Shown here piece after piece: positions 1 to 9,792 of a stretch of DNA of 46,840 nt. This DNA comes from Deltaproteobacteria bacterium (GTDB lineage Bacteria; Desulfobacterota; Syntrophobacteria; BM002), in assembly GCA_020353155.1 (NCBI GenBank), contig CP070689.1, positions 1,409,249 to 1,456,088 on the forward strand, given 5' to 3'. The notes beneath the pieces are model-generated. The model worked only from the letters and a program-made list of their open reading frames with translations, made no database searches and had not been told where the DNA came from. Within the stretch, counting starts at the first letter, position 1; every line of letters starts with the position of its first letter. Both the position numbers and the translations under genes were made by a program.

Positions 1-71
1 CATTGATATTCATTACCGGTGCTTTATGCTTTGAGAAACACGATTTAACCTGAAACCGGATGGTTGAACCC

Positions 72-1502
72 ATGCAATTCGAATCCGTGATCGGGCTGGA
101 AGTCCATGCCCAACTTCTCACCGAAAGCAAGATTTTTTGCGGTTGCTCCACCAAGTTTGGTGCGGCCCCGAACACCCATACCTGCCCCGTTTGTCTTGGC
201 ATGCCCGGAGTGCTTCCGGTCCTGAACCGTAAGGTAGTAGAGTTCACTATCCGGTTGGCTGTAGCTACCAACTGCAAGATAGCTAACACGAGTAGGTTCG
301 CCCGAAAAAACTATTTCTATCCCGACCTGCCTAAAGGTTACCAGATCTCCCAGTATGAACTGCCTGTAGCCCAGCAGGGCTGGATAGATATAGAGTTCAA
401 TGGTGAGATCAAACGAATAGGGATTACTCGAATTCATCTCGAAGAGGATGCCGGCAAGCTGGTCCATGATGAGAAACAGCCACTCAGCTATGTCGACTTC
501 AACCGCACTGGCGTGCCTCTTGTTGAAATTGTATCCGAGCCGGATCTCAGGACTCCAGAGGAGGCATCCACCTTTTTGAAAAAGTTGCGGGATATTGTCC
601 GCTACTTGGACATATGTGACGGCAACATGGAGGAAGGGAGCTTGCGCTGCGACGCCAACATCTCCTTGCGACCAGAAGGGTCGGAAGGTCTTGGCGTCAA
701 GACCGAAGTAAAAAACATGAACTCTTTCCGTTTCGTCCAGAGGGCCCTAGAGTATGAAATTAAAAGGCAACGGGCAATACTCGAACAAGGGGGCACCATT
801 GTCCAGGAAACCCGCTTGTGGGACAGCGATGCAGGGGTAACCCACGGCATGCGCGGCAAGGAGGAAGCTCACGACTACCGCTACTTCCCTGATCCGGATC
901 TGGTGCCGGTGGTGGTGGATGAGGAGTGGATAGAGAAGGTCCGTTCAGAGCTACCCGAACTACCCGACGCCAAAAAAGCGCGGTTCATGAAAGATTATGG
1001 CTTGCCGGAGCAAGATGCTGTTGTGCTGACTGGCAGCAAGGAACTAGCAACCTACTTCGAGGCTTGTGTTGACCGCTTTCCCCAGCCAAAAAAGGTGAGT
1101 AATTGGATCATGGTAGAACTGCTCAGGGAGTTGAACAAAGACGAGCGAGAAATCGACCAATGCCCGGTGACTCCGGAGCACCTCGCCCATCTCCTCGAGC
1201 TAATAGATGATGGTATCATCAGTGGCAAAATCGCCAAGACTGTATTCGAGGAGATGTACTCCTCTGGTAAAGATCCTAAGGTGATTGTTGAGGAAAAGGG
1301 ACTGAAACAGGTTACGGATGAGGGCGAAATTGGCAAGGTTATTGACACTGTACTGGCTGCTCATCCCAGCCAAGTTAAAGATTACCGCAGGGGTAAAGAA
1401 AAACTTTTGGGGTTCTTCGTCGGTCAAATTATGAAGCAGACCCGAGGTAAGGCCAATCCCAAGTTAGTCAATGAGATTCTCAGAGAGAAGTTAAACCAAT
1501 AG
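72..1502 (+). CDS. gatB: Aspartyl/glutamyl-tRNA amidotransferase subunit B
   Basis: GatB subunit of the GatCAB complex, which amidates mischarged Glu-tRNA(Gln) or Asp-tRNA(Asn) in the cytoplasm. The N-terminus carries the family signature GLEVHAQL, and Cys23, 25, 38 and 41 form the CxC...CPVC zinc site. An aminoacyl-kinase-like core follows, then a C-terminal YqeY-like tRNA-binding tail ending in [16 protein letters not shown]. From ATG72 the protein is 476 residues, normal for the family. An in-frame ATG at 60 would add four residues, and neither start has a clear Shine-Dalgarno. No gatA or gatC lies downstream, so its partners, if adjacent, are left of the window. Identification is secure; the start is uncertain. 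Confidence 0.97.
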   Translation: MQFESVIGLEVHAQLLTESKIFCGCSTKFGAAPNTHTCPVCLGMPGVLPVLNRKVVEFTIRLAVATNCKIANTSRFARKNYFYPDLPKGYQISQYELPVAQQGWIDIEFNGEIKRIGITRIHLEEDAGKLVHDEKQPLSYVDFNRTGVPLVEIVSEPDLRTPEEASTFLKKLRDIVRYLDICDGNMEEGSLRCDANISLRPEGSEGLGVKTEVKNMNSFRFVQRALEYEIKRQRAILEQGGTIVQETRLWDSDAGVTHGMRGKEEAHDYRYFPDPDLVPVVVDEEWIEKVRSELPELPDAKKARFMKDYGLPEQDAVVLTGSKELATYFEACVDRFPQPKKVSNWIMVELLRELNKDEREIDQCPVTPEHLAHLLELIDDGIISGKIAKTVFEEMYSSGKDPKVIVEEKGLKQVTDEGEIGKVIDTVLAAHPSQVKDYRRGKEKLLGFFVGQIMKQTRGKANPKLVNEILREKLNQ

Positions 1503-1637
1503 ATTCGAGATGGTTCACAGGGGCCGCTAACCACAGAGACACTGAGAACACAGAGGAACGTTTTGGGTGTCCGACCGGTTCTCTGCCTGTAACGCGCCAA
1601 CAACATCCGGGAAATCTCGAAGTGGAGATGAAACCCT
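1503..1637. other. Short spacer with degenerate CACAGAG repeat
   Basis: Spacer between gatB and mtnA. It contains a run of degenerate ACCACAGAGACACTGAG-type units near 1530-1557. A GGAGATG motif at about 1624-1630 may serve as ribosome binding site for mtnA. No gene or terminator is evident. Confidence 0.4.
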
Positions 1638-2681
1638 ATGGTACCTACTATTACCTGGCAAGATGATTACGTAGTCATGATAGATCAGCGCAAGCTGCCT
1701 TTCAAGGAAAGCTATGTGGTTTGCAAAACTCCTGCCCAGGTGGTAAGCGCCATTAGCAAGATGGTGATCCGTGGTGCCCCCGCCATTGGAGTGGCCGCAG
1801 CCATGGGTCTCTCTTTGGGTGCCAGTAGGATCAAATCCCAAAACCGTTCTACTTTTGAGCGTCAATTCTTGCGCATTTGTCAGCAAATGGCCAGAGCCAG
1901 GCCTACGGCCAGCAATCTCTTCTGGGCCATTCAGTCCATGCAGGAGGTGCTCAAACAACATCCCAAGGCGGGAGTGGCCGAACTAAAAGACCTTCTGCGA
2001 AAGAAGGCGGATGAACTCCTTGCCGCAGATCAAGCTATTAATCGAGCCATTGGTCTCAATGGCCAGATAGTCATACCAGACGGGGCCACAGTGCTCACCC
2101 ACTGCAACGCTGGCGCCCTGGCCACAGCGGGTTATGGCACCGCCCTTGGGGTAGTAAGGGCTGCCTGTGAGGCAGGGAAGAAGATCCAGGTCCTCGCTGA
2201 TGAAACCCGTCCTTTTTTGCAAGGCAGCAGATTAACAGCCTGGGAACTGCAGCAGGACAACATTCCCGTTACCCTAATTACGGACAGCATGGCTGGCTAT
2301 CTGATGAGTAAGGGGAGGGTTCAGCTAATTGTAGTGGGTGCCGACAGGGTAGCGGCTAACGGAGACGTGGCCAACAAAATAGGCACTTATTCTCTCGCCG
2401 TCTTGGCTAAGGAAAACAAGGTGCCATTTTATGTAGCCGCACCCCTGTCGACCGTAGATCTGTCTGTTCCAACCGGCGAGGAAATCCCTATCGAGGAAAG
2501 GGACCCTAAAGAGGTGACCCACAGTCTTGGTAAGGCCATAGCCCCGACCGGGGTCGCCGCCTGGAACCCGGCCTTCGATGTGACTCCCAACCGTTTTATA
2601 AAAGGAATCATCACTGAGAAAGGTATCGCCCGCGAGCCCTACAAAAAGACACTGAGAGCCATGAAGGAAGAGAACGCATAA
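1638..2681 (+). CDS. mtnA: S-methyl-5-thioribose-1-phosphate isomerase
   Basis: Aldose-ketose isomerase of methionine salvage, converting 5-methylthioribose-1-phosphate to the ribulose form. It belongs to the eIF2B-like fold. Visible family marks are [11 protein letters not shown] at about 45-55, the catalytic-cysteine segment [10 protein letters not shown] (Cys156), [14 protein letters not shown] at 191-204, and [17 protein letters not shown] with the catalytic Asp236. The Cys/Asp pair sits close to the Cys160/Asp240 known in the Bacillus enzyme. Length 347 is typical. No other mtn genes are in the window, so the pathway is either elsewhere or the enzyme acts in another route, such as the bacterial 5-deoxyribose/MTA shunts. 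The stop codon lies in the loop of a strong hairpin. Confidence 0.95.
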   Translation: MVPTITWQDDYVVMIDQRKLPFKESYVVCKTPAQVVSAISKMVIRGAPAIGVAAAMGLSLGASRIKSQNRSTFERQFLRICQQMARARPTASNLFWAIQSMQEVLKQHPKAGVAELKDLLRKKADELLAADQAINRAIGLNGQIVIPDGATVLTHCNAGALATAGYGTALGVVRAACEAGKKIQVLADETRPFLQGSRLTAWELQQDNIPVTLITDSMAGYLMSKGRVQLIVVGADRVAANGDVANKIGTYSLAVLAKENKVPFYVAAPLSTVDLSVPTGEEIPIEERDPKEVTHSLGKAIAPTGVAAWNPAFDVTPNRFIKGIITEKGIAREPYKKTLRAMKEENA

Positions 2682-2695
2682 CGTTCTCTTCCTTC
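2663..2695 (+). terminator. 14-bp perfect hairpin over the mtnA stop codon
   Basis: A perfect 14-bp stem (GAAGGAAGAGAACG, with its complement at 2682-2695) encloses a five-base loop that contains the mtnA TAA stop. The 5' arm is coding sequence (residues KEEN). No T-tract follows, so intrinsic termination is not assured. It may instead protect the 3' end of the mRNA. Confidence 0.5.
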
Positions 2696-2825
2696 ACTAG
2701 GCACTAAGCACTAGGGACTAAGCACTACTCAGAAGCCTTACGTTACCGGCATAGGGGAGTTCTTGGTATTCAAACAGTTCCTTAAGAGAAATCGGTGCCT
2801 AGTGCCTACTGCATAGTGCCTAGTT
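2696..2825. repeat. AGTGCCTAGT-type degenerate repeats
   Basis: This spacer carries units such as CTAGGCACTAAGCACTAGG at the left end. At the right end are GTGCCTAGTGCCTACTGCATAGTGCC-like units on the opposite sense, so the two can pair. The same family recurs near 28501-28532 and 31448-31483. Confidence 0.6.
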
Positions 2826-2850
2826 ACTAAATAAGGAGGGAGTGAAAACC

Positions 2851-3768
2851 ATGGTGGAGAAGGCTAAGAAGATCTGGATTGATGGAAAGTTTGTGAACTG
2901 GGATGATGCTAATGTTCACATCCTCACTCACACCCTGCACTACGGCCTGGGGATATTCGAAGGCATTCGCTGTTATGAATGCGAAGACGGACGTTCCGCA
3001 GTATTTAGACTTCCAGAGCATGTTGAGCGGTTTTTCCACTCTGCTCATTCCATGTCGATGAAGATACCTTTCAGCCAGGATGAAATCATCCAGGCCATTC
3101 TCGACACTCTCAGGACAAATGAACAAAAAGCCGCTTACATCAGACCCCTTGCCTTTATTGGAGAGGGGGCCATGGGCCTGCATCCCCAAAACAACCCTGT
3201 GAGAGTTTCTATCATTACCTGGCCCTGGGGAGCTTATTTGGGCGAGGAAGGACTTACCAAAGGGATTCGGGCCAAGATTTCATCTTTCACCCGACACCAT
3301 CCCAACATCTTAATGACCAAAACCAAAACTTGCGGCAACTACGTAAACTCAATCCTGGCCAAGCTGGAGGTCACCAAGGACGGCTACGATGAGGCGATTA
3401 TGCTCGATCCAGATGGTTATGTTGGCGAGGGCACTGGAGAGAACATCTTCATCGCTCGCAGAGGCGTGCTCAGGACTCCACCGCTAACTTCCATCCTAGC
3501 GGGAATTACCAGAAATTGTGTAATTACCATAGCCCGCGACCTCGGCTTTGCGGTACTCGAGGAGAGATTTTCTCGAGACGATCTTTATGTTGCCGACGAG
3601 GCTTTTTTCACCGGAACCGCAGCAGAGATCACCCCAATCCGGGAGGTTGATCGGAGGACAATTGGAGAGGGACTCCCAGGGCCTTTGACCAAGAAACTGC
3701 AGGACACCTTCTTTCAAGTGGTAAGAGGCGCTGAGCAGGAGTATCAGCACTGGTTGACGTATTTATAG
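2851..3768 (+). CDS. ilvE: Branched-chain amino acid aminotransferase
   Basis: Fold-type IV PLP aminotransferase that makes Leu, Ile and Val from their keto acids with glutamate. The sequence shows [11 protein letters not shown] (30-40), the PLP lysine Lys159 in [13 protein letters not shown], and the phosphate-binding segment [13 protein letters not shown] with [10 protein letters not shown]. Length is 305 residues, as in the class. An AAGGAGGG ribosome site at 2833-2840 is well placed for ATG2851 and too close to the upstream GTG2842, which decides the start. A D-amino acid transaminase or aminodeoxychorismate lyase assignment is less likely given the full-length IlvE signature. Confidence 0.93.
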   Translation: MVEKAKKIWIDGKFVNWDDANVHILTHTLHYGLGIFEGIRCYECEDGRSAVFRLPEHVERFFHSAHSMSMKIPFSQDEIIQAILDTLRTNEQKAAYIRPLAFIGEGAMGLHPQNNPVRVSIITWPWGAYLGEEGLTKGIRAKISSFTRHHPNILMTKTKTCGNYVNSILAKLEVTKDGYDEAIMLDPDGYVGEGTGENIFIARRGVLRTPPLTSILAGITRNCVITIARDLGFAVLEERFSRDDLYVADEAFFTGTAAEITPIREVDRRTIGEGLPGPLTKKLQDTFFQVVRGAEQEYQHWLTYL

Positions 3769-3788
3769 CATAGGGTCGGAGAGCTACC

Positions 3789-4145
3789 GTGGACGTTGAG
3801 GACCTATACGCACTGATTCCAGAGTTCATTTGCAGCGAAGGCTGCTACGAGTGCTGCAAGAACTTTGGTGTGCCTTCCAGAACCAAAGTGGAAGATGCAC
3901 GAATAAAGAAGTTCCTGAAGGACAACTCCATGCAACCTGGGGAGGCTAGTGGCCAAACCTGTCCATATCTGGACGAAACCTTACCAGAAGGGGGGTGCTC
4001 CATTTACCCTGTCAGGCCCTTAATATGTCGCCTTTACGGCACATCTCCCAGTTACCTTTGCAGAATGGGGGTAAGGCCGGTGAGGCTACTGGAGGAAGAT
4101 GAAGAGGAAGAAATCTTTTATCTCTACCGAAAAAACTTTTTCTAG
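3789..4145 (+). CDS. YkgJ-type cysteine-cluster protein
   Basis: Small protein of 118 residues starting at GTG, 20 bases after the ilvE stop, so probably co-transcribed. It has the YkgJ-type CxxCC arrangement: Cys15, 19, 22 and 23, then Cys58, Cys70 in GGCSIYPVRPLICRLYG, Cys80 and Cys91. The family probably binds zinc or an Fe-S cluster, and its function is not established. The acidic C-terminus (EEDEEEE) is local to this protein. Pairing with ilvE gives no clear functional hint. Confidence 0.85.
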   Translation: MDVEDLYALIPEFICSEGCYECCKNFGVPSRTKVEDARIKKFLKDNSMQPGEASGQTCPYLDETLPEGGCSIYPVRPLICRLYGTSPSYLCRMGVRPVRLLEEDEEEEIFYLYRKNFF

Positions 4146-4149
4146 GTCT

Positions 4150-4344
4150 CTATTCAAGCCTGTAATAAGGCTCGCCGCCTGCCTTTCCCACCAAAGCAAG
4201 CTGCCCCCCACATTGCTCGCACACATGGAGGCTGCTCAGCATCTTTACCTCGGTGTTGGCAGGATCTTCCAGCGATATTAAATCGGTAGGAATGTAGATG
4301 GACACTCCACACTGTTGGCACATGCATTCCATCTCTTCACTCAT
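4150..4344 (-). CDS. Small zinc-ribbon protein, unknown function
   Basis: Hypothetical protein of 64 residues with two CxxC knuckles (Cys9/Cys12 and Cys42/Cys45), typical of a zinc ribbon. It is convergent with the Cys-cluster gene, and the two stops are only a few bases apart. A longer frame to 4464 exists, but an AGAGGTG ribosome site sits about 6 bases before the ATG at 4344, which fixes the start. No family name is recognised. A role in nucleic-acid or protein binding is possible but not shown. Confidence 0.65.
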   Translation of the reverse strand: MSEEMECMCQQCGVSIYIPTDLISLEDPANTEVKMLSSLHVCEQCGGQLALVGKAGGEPYYRLE

Positions 4345-4464
4345 AAAATCACCTCTTGCGAAATCAAACTGCAATTCAAGCTTTAACCACCGAGGAAAAT
4401 ACCCGGAAAAATTAGTCCTGGCAAGAGAAAGGTGATTTATTGTGGCTAGGGCCCTAAAGGGCAA

Positions 4465-4704
4465 TTATATTTTAAACTAACGACTGACTGTTTGTGTCCA
4501 GACACAAATACCCTCTCCCCTCCCCTGGCGGGAGGGAACAAAGGGGAAAAGATCGCATAGCGCATAGCGTTGAGAGGAAGTATCTTTTGCTATGCGCTTG
4601 GTGCTATGCGCCATGCGTTTGGTCACCCCCCCCCTAACCCTCCCCCATTAAGGGGGAGGGAATTCAGTGAGTTCCGGATAGACACTTAATACACTCTTTG
4701 TCAG
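4465..4704. repeat. Repeat-rich spacer: CTATGCGC and CCCTCTCCCC palindromes
   Basis: Contains CCCTCTCCCCTCCCC facing GGGAGGGAACAAAGGGG, then CGCATAGCGCATAGCG. A 29-base unit at 4589-4617 (starts GCTATGCGCTTGG) recurs with one mismatch at 46580-46608. A second C-rich/G-rich palindrome lies at about 4626-4660. No gene is seen. Confidence 0.7.
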
Positions 4705-4716
4705 ATGGAGGACCTT

Positions 4717-5859
4717 ATGGATTTCGCCATGCCAGAAAATGTGGCTAAAGAATTGGAGGAGTTTGCGAATTTCCTCAAAAAGCACATGGATCCCTTCCTC
4801 ACTGAGTGGTACGAGAAGGAAATCATTCCCCGGGAGTTTTTTCAAAATCTAGGACAGGAAGGCTGGCTGGGGTTCAAACAGAAGGATGGACAGTTTGTCG
4901 AACAACCTTATCTGACGCAGACCATTCTTATGGAACATCTGGCCAAGGTCTCCCCGGGGGTTGCAGTGGCAGTATTGGTCCACATCTCTCTCGGCATGGT
5001 CCCTCTTTTTCTTTTCGGCTCAGAATCACAGAAGGCAACTTACTTGCCTTCGGCCGCCAGGGGAGAGACTCTCCTTTGCCTTGGCAATACAGAGCACAAG
5101 GCCGGAAGCGATGTTGCCAACATCGGGATGGAGGCCGAGAAAGTGGATGGCGGTTGGGTGCTCAACGGTACCAAGGCCTATGTCACCAACGGCGCAATCA
5201 GTGACCTCGCGCTGATTACTGCGGTCTCTGACCCCGATGCCAGTCGAAATCGCCGCCTGTCCATGTTCCTAGTTGACCTCTCCTCAACCGGGGTATCCAG
5301 AAAAAAATTGAGCAAACGAGTCTGGATACCCTCTGACCTGACCAGACTACGTTTCGACAGGGTCTTTGTTCCCGACGAGAACCTCGTGGGTGAACAGGGT
5401 AAGGGACTGCACCATGTACTTTCCACCTTCACTCAAAGCAGAATACCCATCAGTGGACTGACCTTAGGTACAGCGGTGGGAGCTTTTGAGGCGGGACTGG
5501 AACGGGCCACAAAACGTGAAATCTTCGGACAAAGGATCGCGGATTTTCAGGCAAAATCTTTCGAAATTGCTGATTTTTTCACCCGCATCCAGGCAGCTCG
5601 GTTACTGGTGCTGAAGGCTGGTTGGACAAAAGACCAGGGCAAAGATTTTCGCCTGGAAGCCTCCATGGCCAAATACATGTCGGTGGAAATCGCGCGACTG
5701 ATAGGGGTTTGGGCGGCTGATCTCTTTGGCGCTGCTTCGGTGATGGAGGATCACCCGGTGCACAAATTTCCCATGGATGCTTGGGCTTCTTCATTGGGAG
5801 AAGGAACCCAGGACGTGCAGAAATTGATAATTTTTAGGGAAATTATGAAGAAGAATTAA
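4717..5859 (+). CDS. Acyl-CoA dehydrogenase
   Basis: FAD-dependent acyl-CoA dehydrogenase of 380 residues with the usual order: N-terminal helical domain, middle beta domain (NTEHKAGSDVANI at about 124-136, where most members have TEPxAGSD), and C-terminal helical domain. The likely catalytic base is Glu362 in LGEGTQDVQ, the position of the short/medium-chain family. A GGAGG at 4707-4711 favours ATG4717 over ATG4705. No electron-transfer flavoprotein, thiolase or CoA ligase is adjacent, so the substrate cannot be deduced. Confidence 0.9.
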   Translation: MDFAMPENVAKELEEFANFLKKHMDPFLTEWYEKEIIPREFFQNLGQEGWLGFKQKDGQFVEQPYLTQTILMEHLAKVSPGVAVAVLVHISLGMVPLFLFGSESQKATYLPSAARGETLLCLGNTEHKAGSDVANIGMEAEKVDGGWVLNGTKAYVTNGAISDLALITAVSDPDASRNRRLSMFLVDLSSTGVSRKKLSKRVWIPSDLTRLRFDRVFVPDENLVGEQGKGLHHVLSTFTQSRIPISGLTLGTAVGAFEAGLERATKREIFGQRIADFQAKSFEIADFFTRIQAARLLVLKAGWTKDQGKDFRLEASMAKYMSVEIARLIGVWAADLFGAASVMEDHPVHKFPMDAWASSLGEGTQDVQKLIIFREIMKKN

Positions 5860-5861
5860 GA

Positions 5862-5886
5862 GATTGCGGATTTCGGATTGGGTAAT
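5862..5886. repeat. ATTGCGGATTTCGGATT unit
   Basis: One unit of a degenerate intergenic repeat, here just after the acyl-CoA dehydrogenase. Related units occur at 9661-9745, 10484-10561 and, inverted, 34771-34793. Confidence 0.55.
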
Positions 5887-6011
5887 GGTCTTATAAATTT
5901 GAGACTACAGATATAGATATTTCCCGCAGCGTGCTTAATATTTTACATAAGAAAAGCTTATCTGGTAAATTAGACTTAAGGACGTCACTGAATGGTCGAG
6001 GAGGAGAGCAA

Positions 6012-7904
6012 ATGGCCAAGAGAACAAGTCGTCCATCATCCGAGGATAAAAATTTATTCGAAAAACTCAGGTCTTCATTGGGCGGCATTCCGCCCAAGGG
6101 GGATCCCGGACGTCGCAAATTTCACTTCTCTTTCTGGTACTTTCTAATGGCTCTACTGGCTTTGTCGCTCATTCACGACTATTTCATGGCTAGACAGGTC
6201 AACACTATCCCCTATTCTGAGTTCAAACGCTACGTGACCGAGGGGAAGGTCCAGAAACTGTCCATAAAGCCTCAGCAGATAACCGGCATACTCACTCAAG
6301 ACGACAAAGGAGAAAAGGATCGGCAGTTTGTTACCGTAAGGGTTGACGACCCAGAATTGGTAAAGCTGCTGGACGAGAAAAAAATCGACTACACCGGTCA
6401 CTATGAAAGCAAATGGTTGGCTAACATCCTGGCCTGGATTCTGCCCCTCGCTTTTTTCATCATTGTGTGGAGGTTTCTCATCGGCCGCATGGCCGGTGGC
6501 CCACAAGGGGTCCTCTCGGTGGGGAAAGCACGGGCGAAAATTTACGCAGAACGTGAGGTGGGTGTAACTTTCAAGGACGTTGCTGGTATTGACGAGGCCA
6601 AGCAAGAGCTTGAGGAGATTGTTGAATTCCTCAAAACTCCAGAGAAGTTCACTCGCCTCGGGGGAAAAATTCCCAAGGGTGTCTTGCTGGTGGGAGCGCC
6701 GGGCACGGGGAAGACTTTGCTAGCCAAGGCCGTGGCCGGTGAGTCCGGAGTTCCCTTTTTCAGCATCAGCGGCTCTGATTTTGTCGAGATGTTCGTTGGC
6801 GTGGGTGCTGCTAGAGTGCGTGATCTTTTTGCCCAGGCCAAAGAGCATGCTCCCTGCATCATTTTTGTGGATGAACTGGATGCCTTGGGTAAAGCGCGGG
6901 GCATGAGTCCCATGGGGGGGCACGATGAGCGGGAACAAACTCTCAATCAACTCTTGGTGGAAATGGACGGATTCGATGCCACAGTCGGGGTCATCATCTT
7001 AGCTGCCACAAATCGTCCCGAGATTCTCGATCCCGCCCTTTTGCGCGCAGGGCGCTTCGACCGGAATGTAGCCATAGACCGACCTGACGTGCGCGGTCGG
7101 GAAGCTATTCTCAAGGTTCATGTAAAAGGTGTAAAGCTTGGACCTGACGCGGACCTTGCCAAGGTAGCTGCTCTGACCCCTGGTTTCGTGGGGGCGGACC
7201 TGGCCAACCTGATCAACGAGGCAGCCCTGCTTTCAGCCCGCCGCGAAAAGAAAAGCGTTGGCATGGCCGAATTTCAGGAGGCCATAGATCGGATCATTGG
7301 TGGACTGGAAAAGAAAAATCGGATGATGAACCAAAAGGAAAAACTCATCGTGGCCTACCATGAAAGTGGTCACGCCCTGGTGGCCATGAGCGTGCCCACC
7401 GCCGATCCCGTCAATAAGGTCTCCATTATTCCCAGAGGGATTGCTGCCCTGGGCTACACTCAGCAACTTCCCACCGAGGACCGTTACCTCATGACTAAGG
7501 AGGAACTCCTTGACCGACTTTGTGTGCTTTTAGGAGGTCGCGCGGCGGAGGAAATTGTCTTCAAAGACATATCTACAGGAGCACAGAATGACTTGCAGCG
7601 GGCTACCGACATTGCCCGCAGTATGGTGACAGAGTATGGAATGAGCGATAAGTTGGGCTTGGTCACCTACGCCAAGGAGAGAAGGCCTCTCTTTCTGGAT
7701 ACTGGTTTTTCACCCGCCAAAGAATACAGCGATGAGACCGCCAAAGAGATTGATAACGAGGTCTCACGCTTAATTTCAGAGGCTCACGACCGGGTCAAGA
7801 AAATACTCATGGAAAAGAGAGAACAACTGGAGGTTCTCTCTCAAACTCTACTGGAAAAAGAGACTGTCCTTGGAGAGGAACTGAAGGAACTGCTCGAAGT
7901 GTAG
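6012..7904 (+). CDS. ftsH: ATP-dependent zinc metalloprotease FtsH
   Basis: Membrane-bound AAA+ protease that degrades misfolded membrane and short-lived regulatory proteins. It has two transmembrane segments (about 38-58 and 136-157) flanking a periplasmic domain. The AAA module has Walker A GAPGTGKT at 228-235, Walker B IIFVDELD and the second region of homology ending RAGRFDR. The peptidase motif HESGH is at 450-454, with the third zinc-ligand region in [18 protein letters not shown] just upstream supports ATG6012; an in-frame ATG-like extension to 5931 is probably untranslated. Length 630 is normal. It stands alone here, without the tilS or folP neighbours common elsewhere. Confidence 0.96.
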   Translation: MAKRTSRPSSEDKNLFEKLRSSLGGIPPKGDPGRRKFHFSFWYFLMALLALSLIHDYFMARQVNTIPYSEFKRYVTEGKVQKLSIKPQQITGILTQDDKGEKDRQFVTVRVDDPELVKLLDEKKIDYTGHYESKWLANILAWILPLAFFIIVWRFLIGRMAGGPQGVLSVGKARAKIYAEREVGVTFKDVAGIDEAKQELEEIVEFLKTPEKFTRLGGKIPKGVLLVGAPGTGKTLLAKAVAGESGVPFFSISGSDFVEMFVGVGAARVRDLFAQAKEHAPCIIFVDELDALGKARGMSPMGGHDEREQTLNQLLVEMDGFDATVGVIILAATNRPEILDPALLRAGRFDRNVAIDRPDVRGREAILKVHVKGVKLGPDADLAKVAALTPGFVGADLANLINEAALLSARREKKSVGMAEFQEAIDRIIGGLEKKNRMMNQKEKLIVAYHESGHALVAMSVPTADPVNKVSIIPRGIAALGYTQQLPTEDRYLMTKEELLDRLCVLLGGRAAEEIVFKDISTGAQNDLQRATDIARSMVTEYGMSDKLGLVTYAKERRPLFLDTGFSPAKEYSDETAKEIDNEVSRLISEAHDRVKKILMEKREQLEVLSQTLLEKETVLGEELKELLEV

Positions 7905-7916
7905 ATTGCCAACCTA

Positions 7917-7990
7917 GGTTTCAGGTGTCAGGAAAAGAAAGACAGAGGCTAAAATTTGAATCCTGAAGCGTCAACACTGAAACCTGAATA
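7917..7990. repeat. TTTCAGGTGTCAGG-type repeat
   Basis: GGTTTCAGGTGTCAGG followed by AACCTGAA-type units on the opposite sense. The same words recur in the hairpin at 12977-13027. Confidence 0.5.
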
Positions 7991-8008
7991 CTTAAGACCG
8001 GCTGTAAA

Positions 8009-8050
8009 AAATCCCACCTCCCTCTAGGTAGTTCCTTCGCTTGAGGTGGT
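8009..8050. terminator. Bidirectional terminator between ftsH and pepA
   Basis: CCACCTC at 8014-8020 pairs with GAGGTGG at 8043-8049. An A-run lies on the left, read as T-run on the minus strand, and TTTATTTG lies on the right. Placed between two convergent genes, it can serve both. Confidence 0.7.
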
Positions 8051-9568
8051 TTATTTGTTGTCCTTTGAAAGGGGCTTCCAGCTTTGAAGCAGCCGGGTAA
8101 GTAAATGTACGCCCATACCTGTGGCCCCTTTGGGCACCAAAGCACTCCCCTTATCCGCCCAGGCACAACCGGCAATGTCCAGATGAGCCCATGGAACTCC
8201 CTCGGGTACGAACTGCTTCAAAAAAATCGCAGCAGTAATTGCCCCAGCTTTGCGGCCGTCCACGTTTTTTAGATCGGCAACTTCGCTCTTCATCGACTCG
8301 AAGTAGCTATCCCAAAGGGGCAGTGGCCAAACCCTCTCACCGCTTTCCTCCGCCGCAGCCTGCAATCTCGCTTGTAACTCTTCGTTGTTACCCATAAGTC
8401 CCGCGACATTGTCACCCAGTGCCACGATACACGCTCCGGTAAGAGTGGCAAGATCAATTATGGCCTGAGGCTTATAGCGGTCAGCGTAGGTCAGCGCATC
8501 GGCGAGGATCATTCGTCCCTCAGCGTCTGTATTTATCACCTCAATGTTCAGACCGCTCAAGGAGCGGATCACATCTCCCGGCTTGTAGGCCTTGCCGCTG
8601 GGGAGATTTTCCGTAAAAGGAATTAAAGCAACAACCCTCACTGGCAATTTCAAGGCTGCAATAGTCTGCATGGCCCCAATTACGGCAGCACTTCCTGCCA
8701 TGTCATGCTTCATCTTGTCCATGTCCTTTGCCGGCTTTATGGAAATTCCACCGCTGTCAAAAGTGATACCTTTGCCTACAAGAACCACGGGAGGGCTCTC
8801 TTCGCCCGAAGGCCGATAATCCATCACCGCCATAAGACCCGGTTCTTCGCTTCCCTGGGCCACTGCCAGAAAAGCGCCCATCCCCAGCTTCTTGGCCTCT
8901 GACTCTCGTATAAGTTTGAAGCGCATGCCAGCCCGCGCCGCTACATCCTTCGCCCTCTTAGCCAAGAAGGTAGGAGTAGCTTGATTGGAGGGCAAGGTGA
9001 CTAGATCTCGAGCCAGACAAATTCCTGCCGCCATAGTTTTTGCCCGGTCTACACCACTTGTTAATGGTTTCGTCTTCCTTTTGCTGATAATAGTTAAGGA
9101 GTCAAAGTCCTTGATTTTGTCCCGCTCTTTGGTAAGTAATTCAGTGAATTGGTAGAGGCCCAGCATTCCACCTAGGACGCAAGCTTCAGCCGTTTCTCCC
9201 ATTGCGAGAGGAAATTCGTCGTCCAGTGGAATCGGCAGAACCGCCCGGGGCTGGCGCCGATCCCTTAAGGTTTTTAGAGCCTGAGCCATAGCCTCTCTCA
9301 AAGTCTGGGCAGTGAAATTTTCCCTTTTCCCCAGCCCCATGAGAAGAATCCTTTTTATTGCCGCAGACCCCTGAGTGAAGAGAAGAACATTTTCCATGTG
9401 CTCGCCGCGAAAATCACCAGCTTCTATTACCTGATTGATAATTGATCCAGTAACGTTGTTCACTGCAGCCGCAGGCTGCAGCAATTTATCGTCCTGATCA
9501 AAATGAAAGATTACTACCGCTTCCGCAGCCGTAGTGGTTATGTCACCTTTTAGAATCTTTATTTCCAT
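8051..9568 (-). CDS. pepA: Leucyl aminopeptidase (cytosol aminopeptidase, M17)
   Basis: Dinuclear metallo-aminopeptidase that removes N-terminal residues from peptides in the cytoplasm. The protein is 505 residues with an N-terminal macro-like domain and a C-terminal catalytic domain. The hallmark metal/catalytic segments GKGITFDSGGISIKP and NTDAEGRMILADAL are intact, as is DLATLTGACIVALG. In some bacteria PepA also binds DNA, but nothing here shows that. It is convergent with ftsH and shares its terminator. Upstream is a repeat-filled spacer to the TPR lipoprotein. Confidence 0.95.
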   Translation of the reverse strand: MEIKILKGDITTTAAEAVVIFHFDQDDKLLQPAAAVNNVTGSIINQVIEAGDFRGEHMENVLLFTQGSAAIKRILLMGLGKRENFTAQTLREAMAQALKTLRDRRQPRAVLPIPLDDEFPLAMGETAEACVLGGMLGLYQFTELLTKERDKIKDFDSLTIISKRKTKPLTSGVDRAKTMAAGICLARDLVTLPSNQATPTFLAKRAKDVAARAGMRFKLIRESEAKKLGMGAFLAVAQGSEEPGLMAVMDYRPSGEESPPVVLVGKGITFDSGGISIKPAKDMDKMKHDMAGSAAVIGAMQTIAALKLPVRVVALIPFTENLPSGKAYKPGDVIRSLSGLNIEVINTDAEGRMILADALTYADRYKPQAIIDLATLTGACIVALGDNVAGLMGNNEELQARLQAAAEESGERVWPLPLWDSYFESMKSEVADLKNVDGRKAGAITAAIFLKQFVPEGVPWAHLDIAGCAWADKGSALVPKGATGMGVHLLTRLLQSWKPLSKDNK

Positions 9569-9599
9569 CGGTCGCTCCTTTGCTCAGCATTCAGCTATC

Positions 9600-9785
9600 A
9601 GCACTTCCACTAGATATTTTGCTACAGATTATGTTTTTACCACAAGGGCCACAAAGGCTATCTGAGATTTTAGATTTCAGATTGTAGATTATAGTGGTAT
9701 TTAAGCTACAGATTTCGCAATCTACATTCAACAATCCGAAATTTCAACTCATTGTGTACTTTGTGCTCTTTGTGGTTGAGGAGTA
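9600..9785. repeat. Degenerate repeats upstream of pepA
   Basis: Two repeat types interleave. One is GATTTCAGATTGTAGATT and its inverse CAATCCGAAATTTC. The other is CCACAAGGGCCACAAAGG facing TTTGTGCTCTTTGTGG. They can pair across the spacer. No gene is seen. Confidence 0.55.
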
Positions 9786-9792
9786 GACAGGC

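Noticed and set aside
3-53. Tail of an upstream gene ending in a TGA at 51-53
   Set aside because: Only 16 codons are visible and they do not resemble the GatA or GatC C-terminus.
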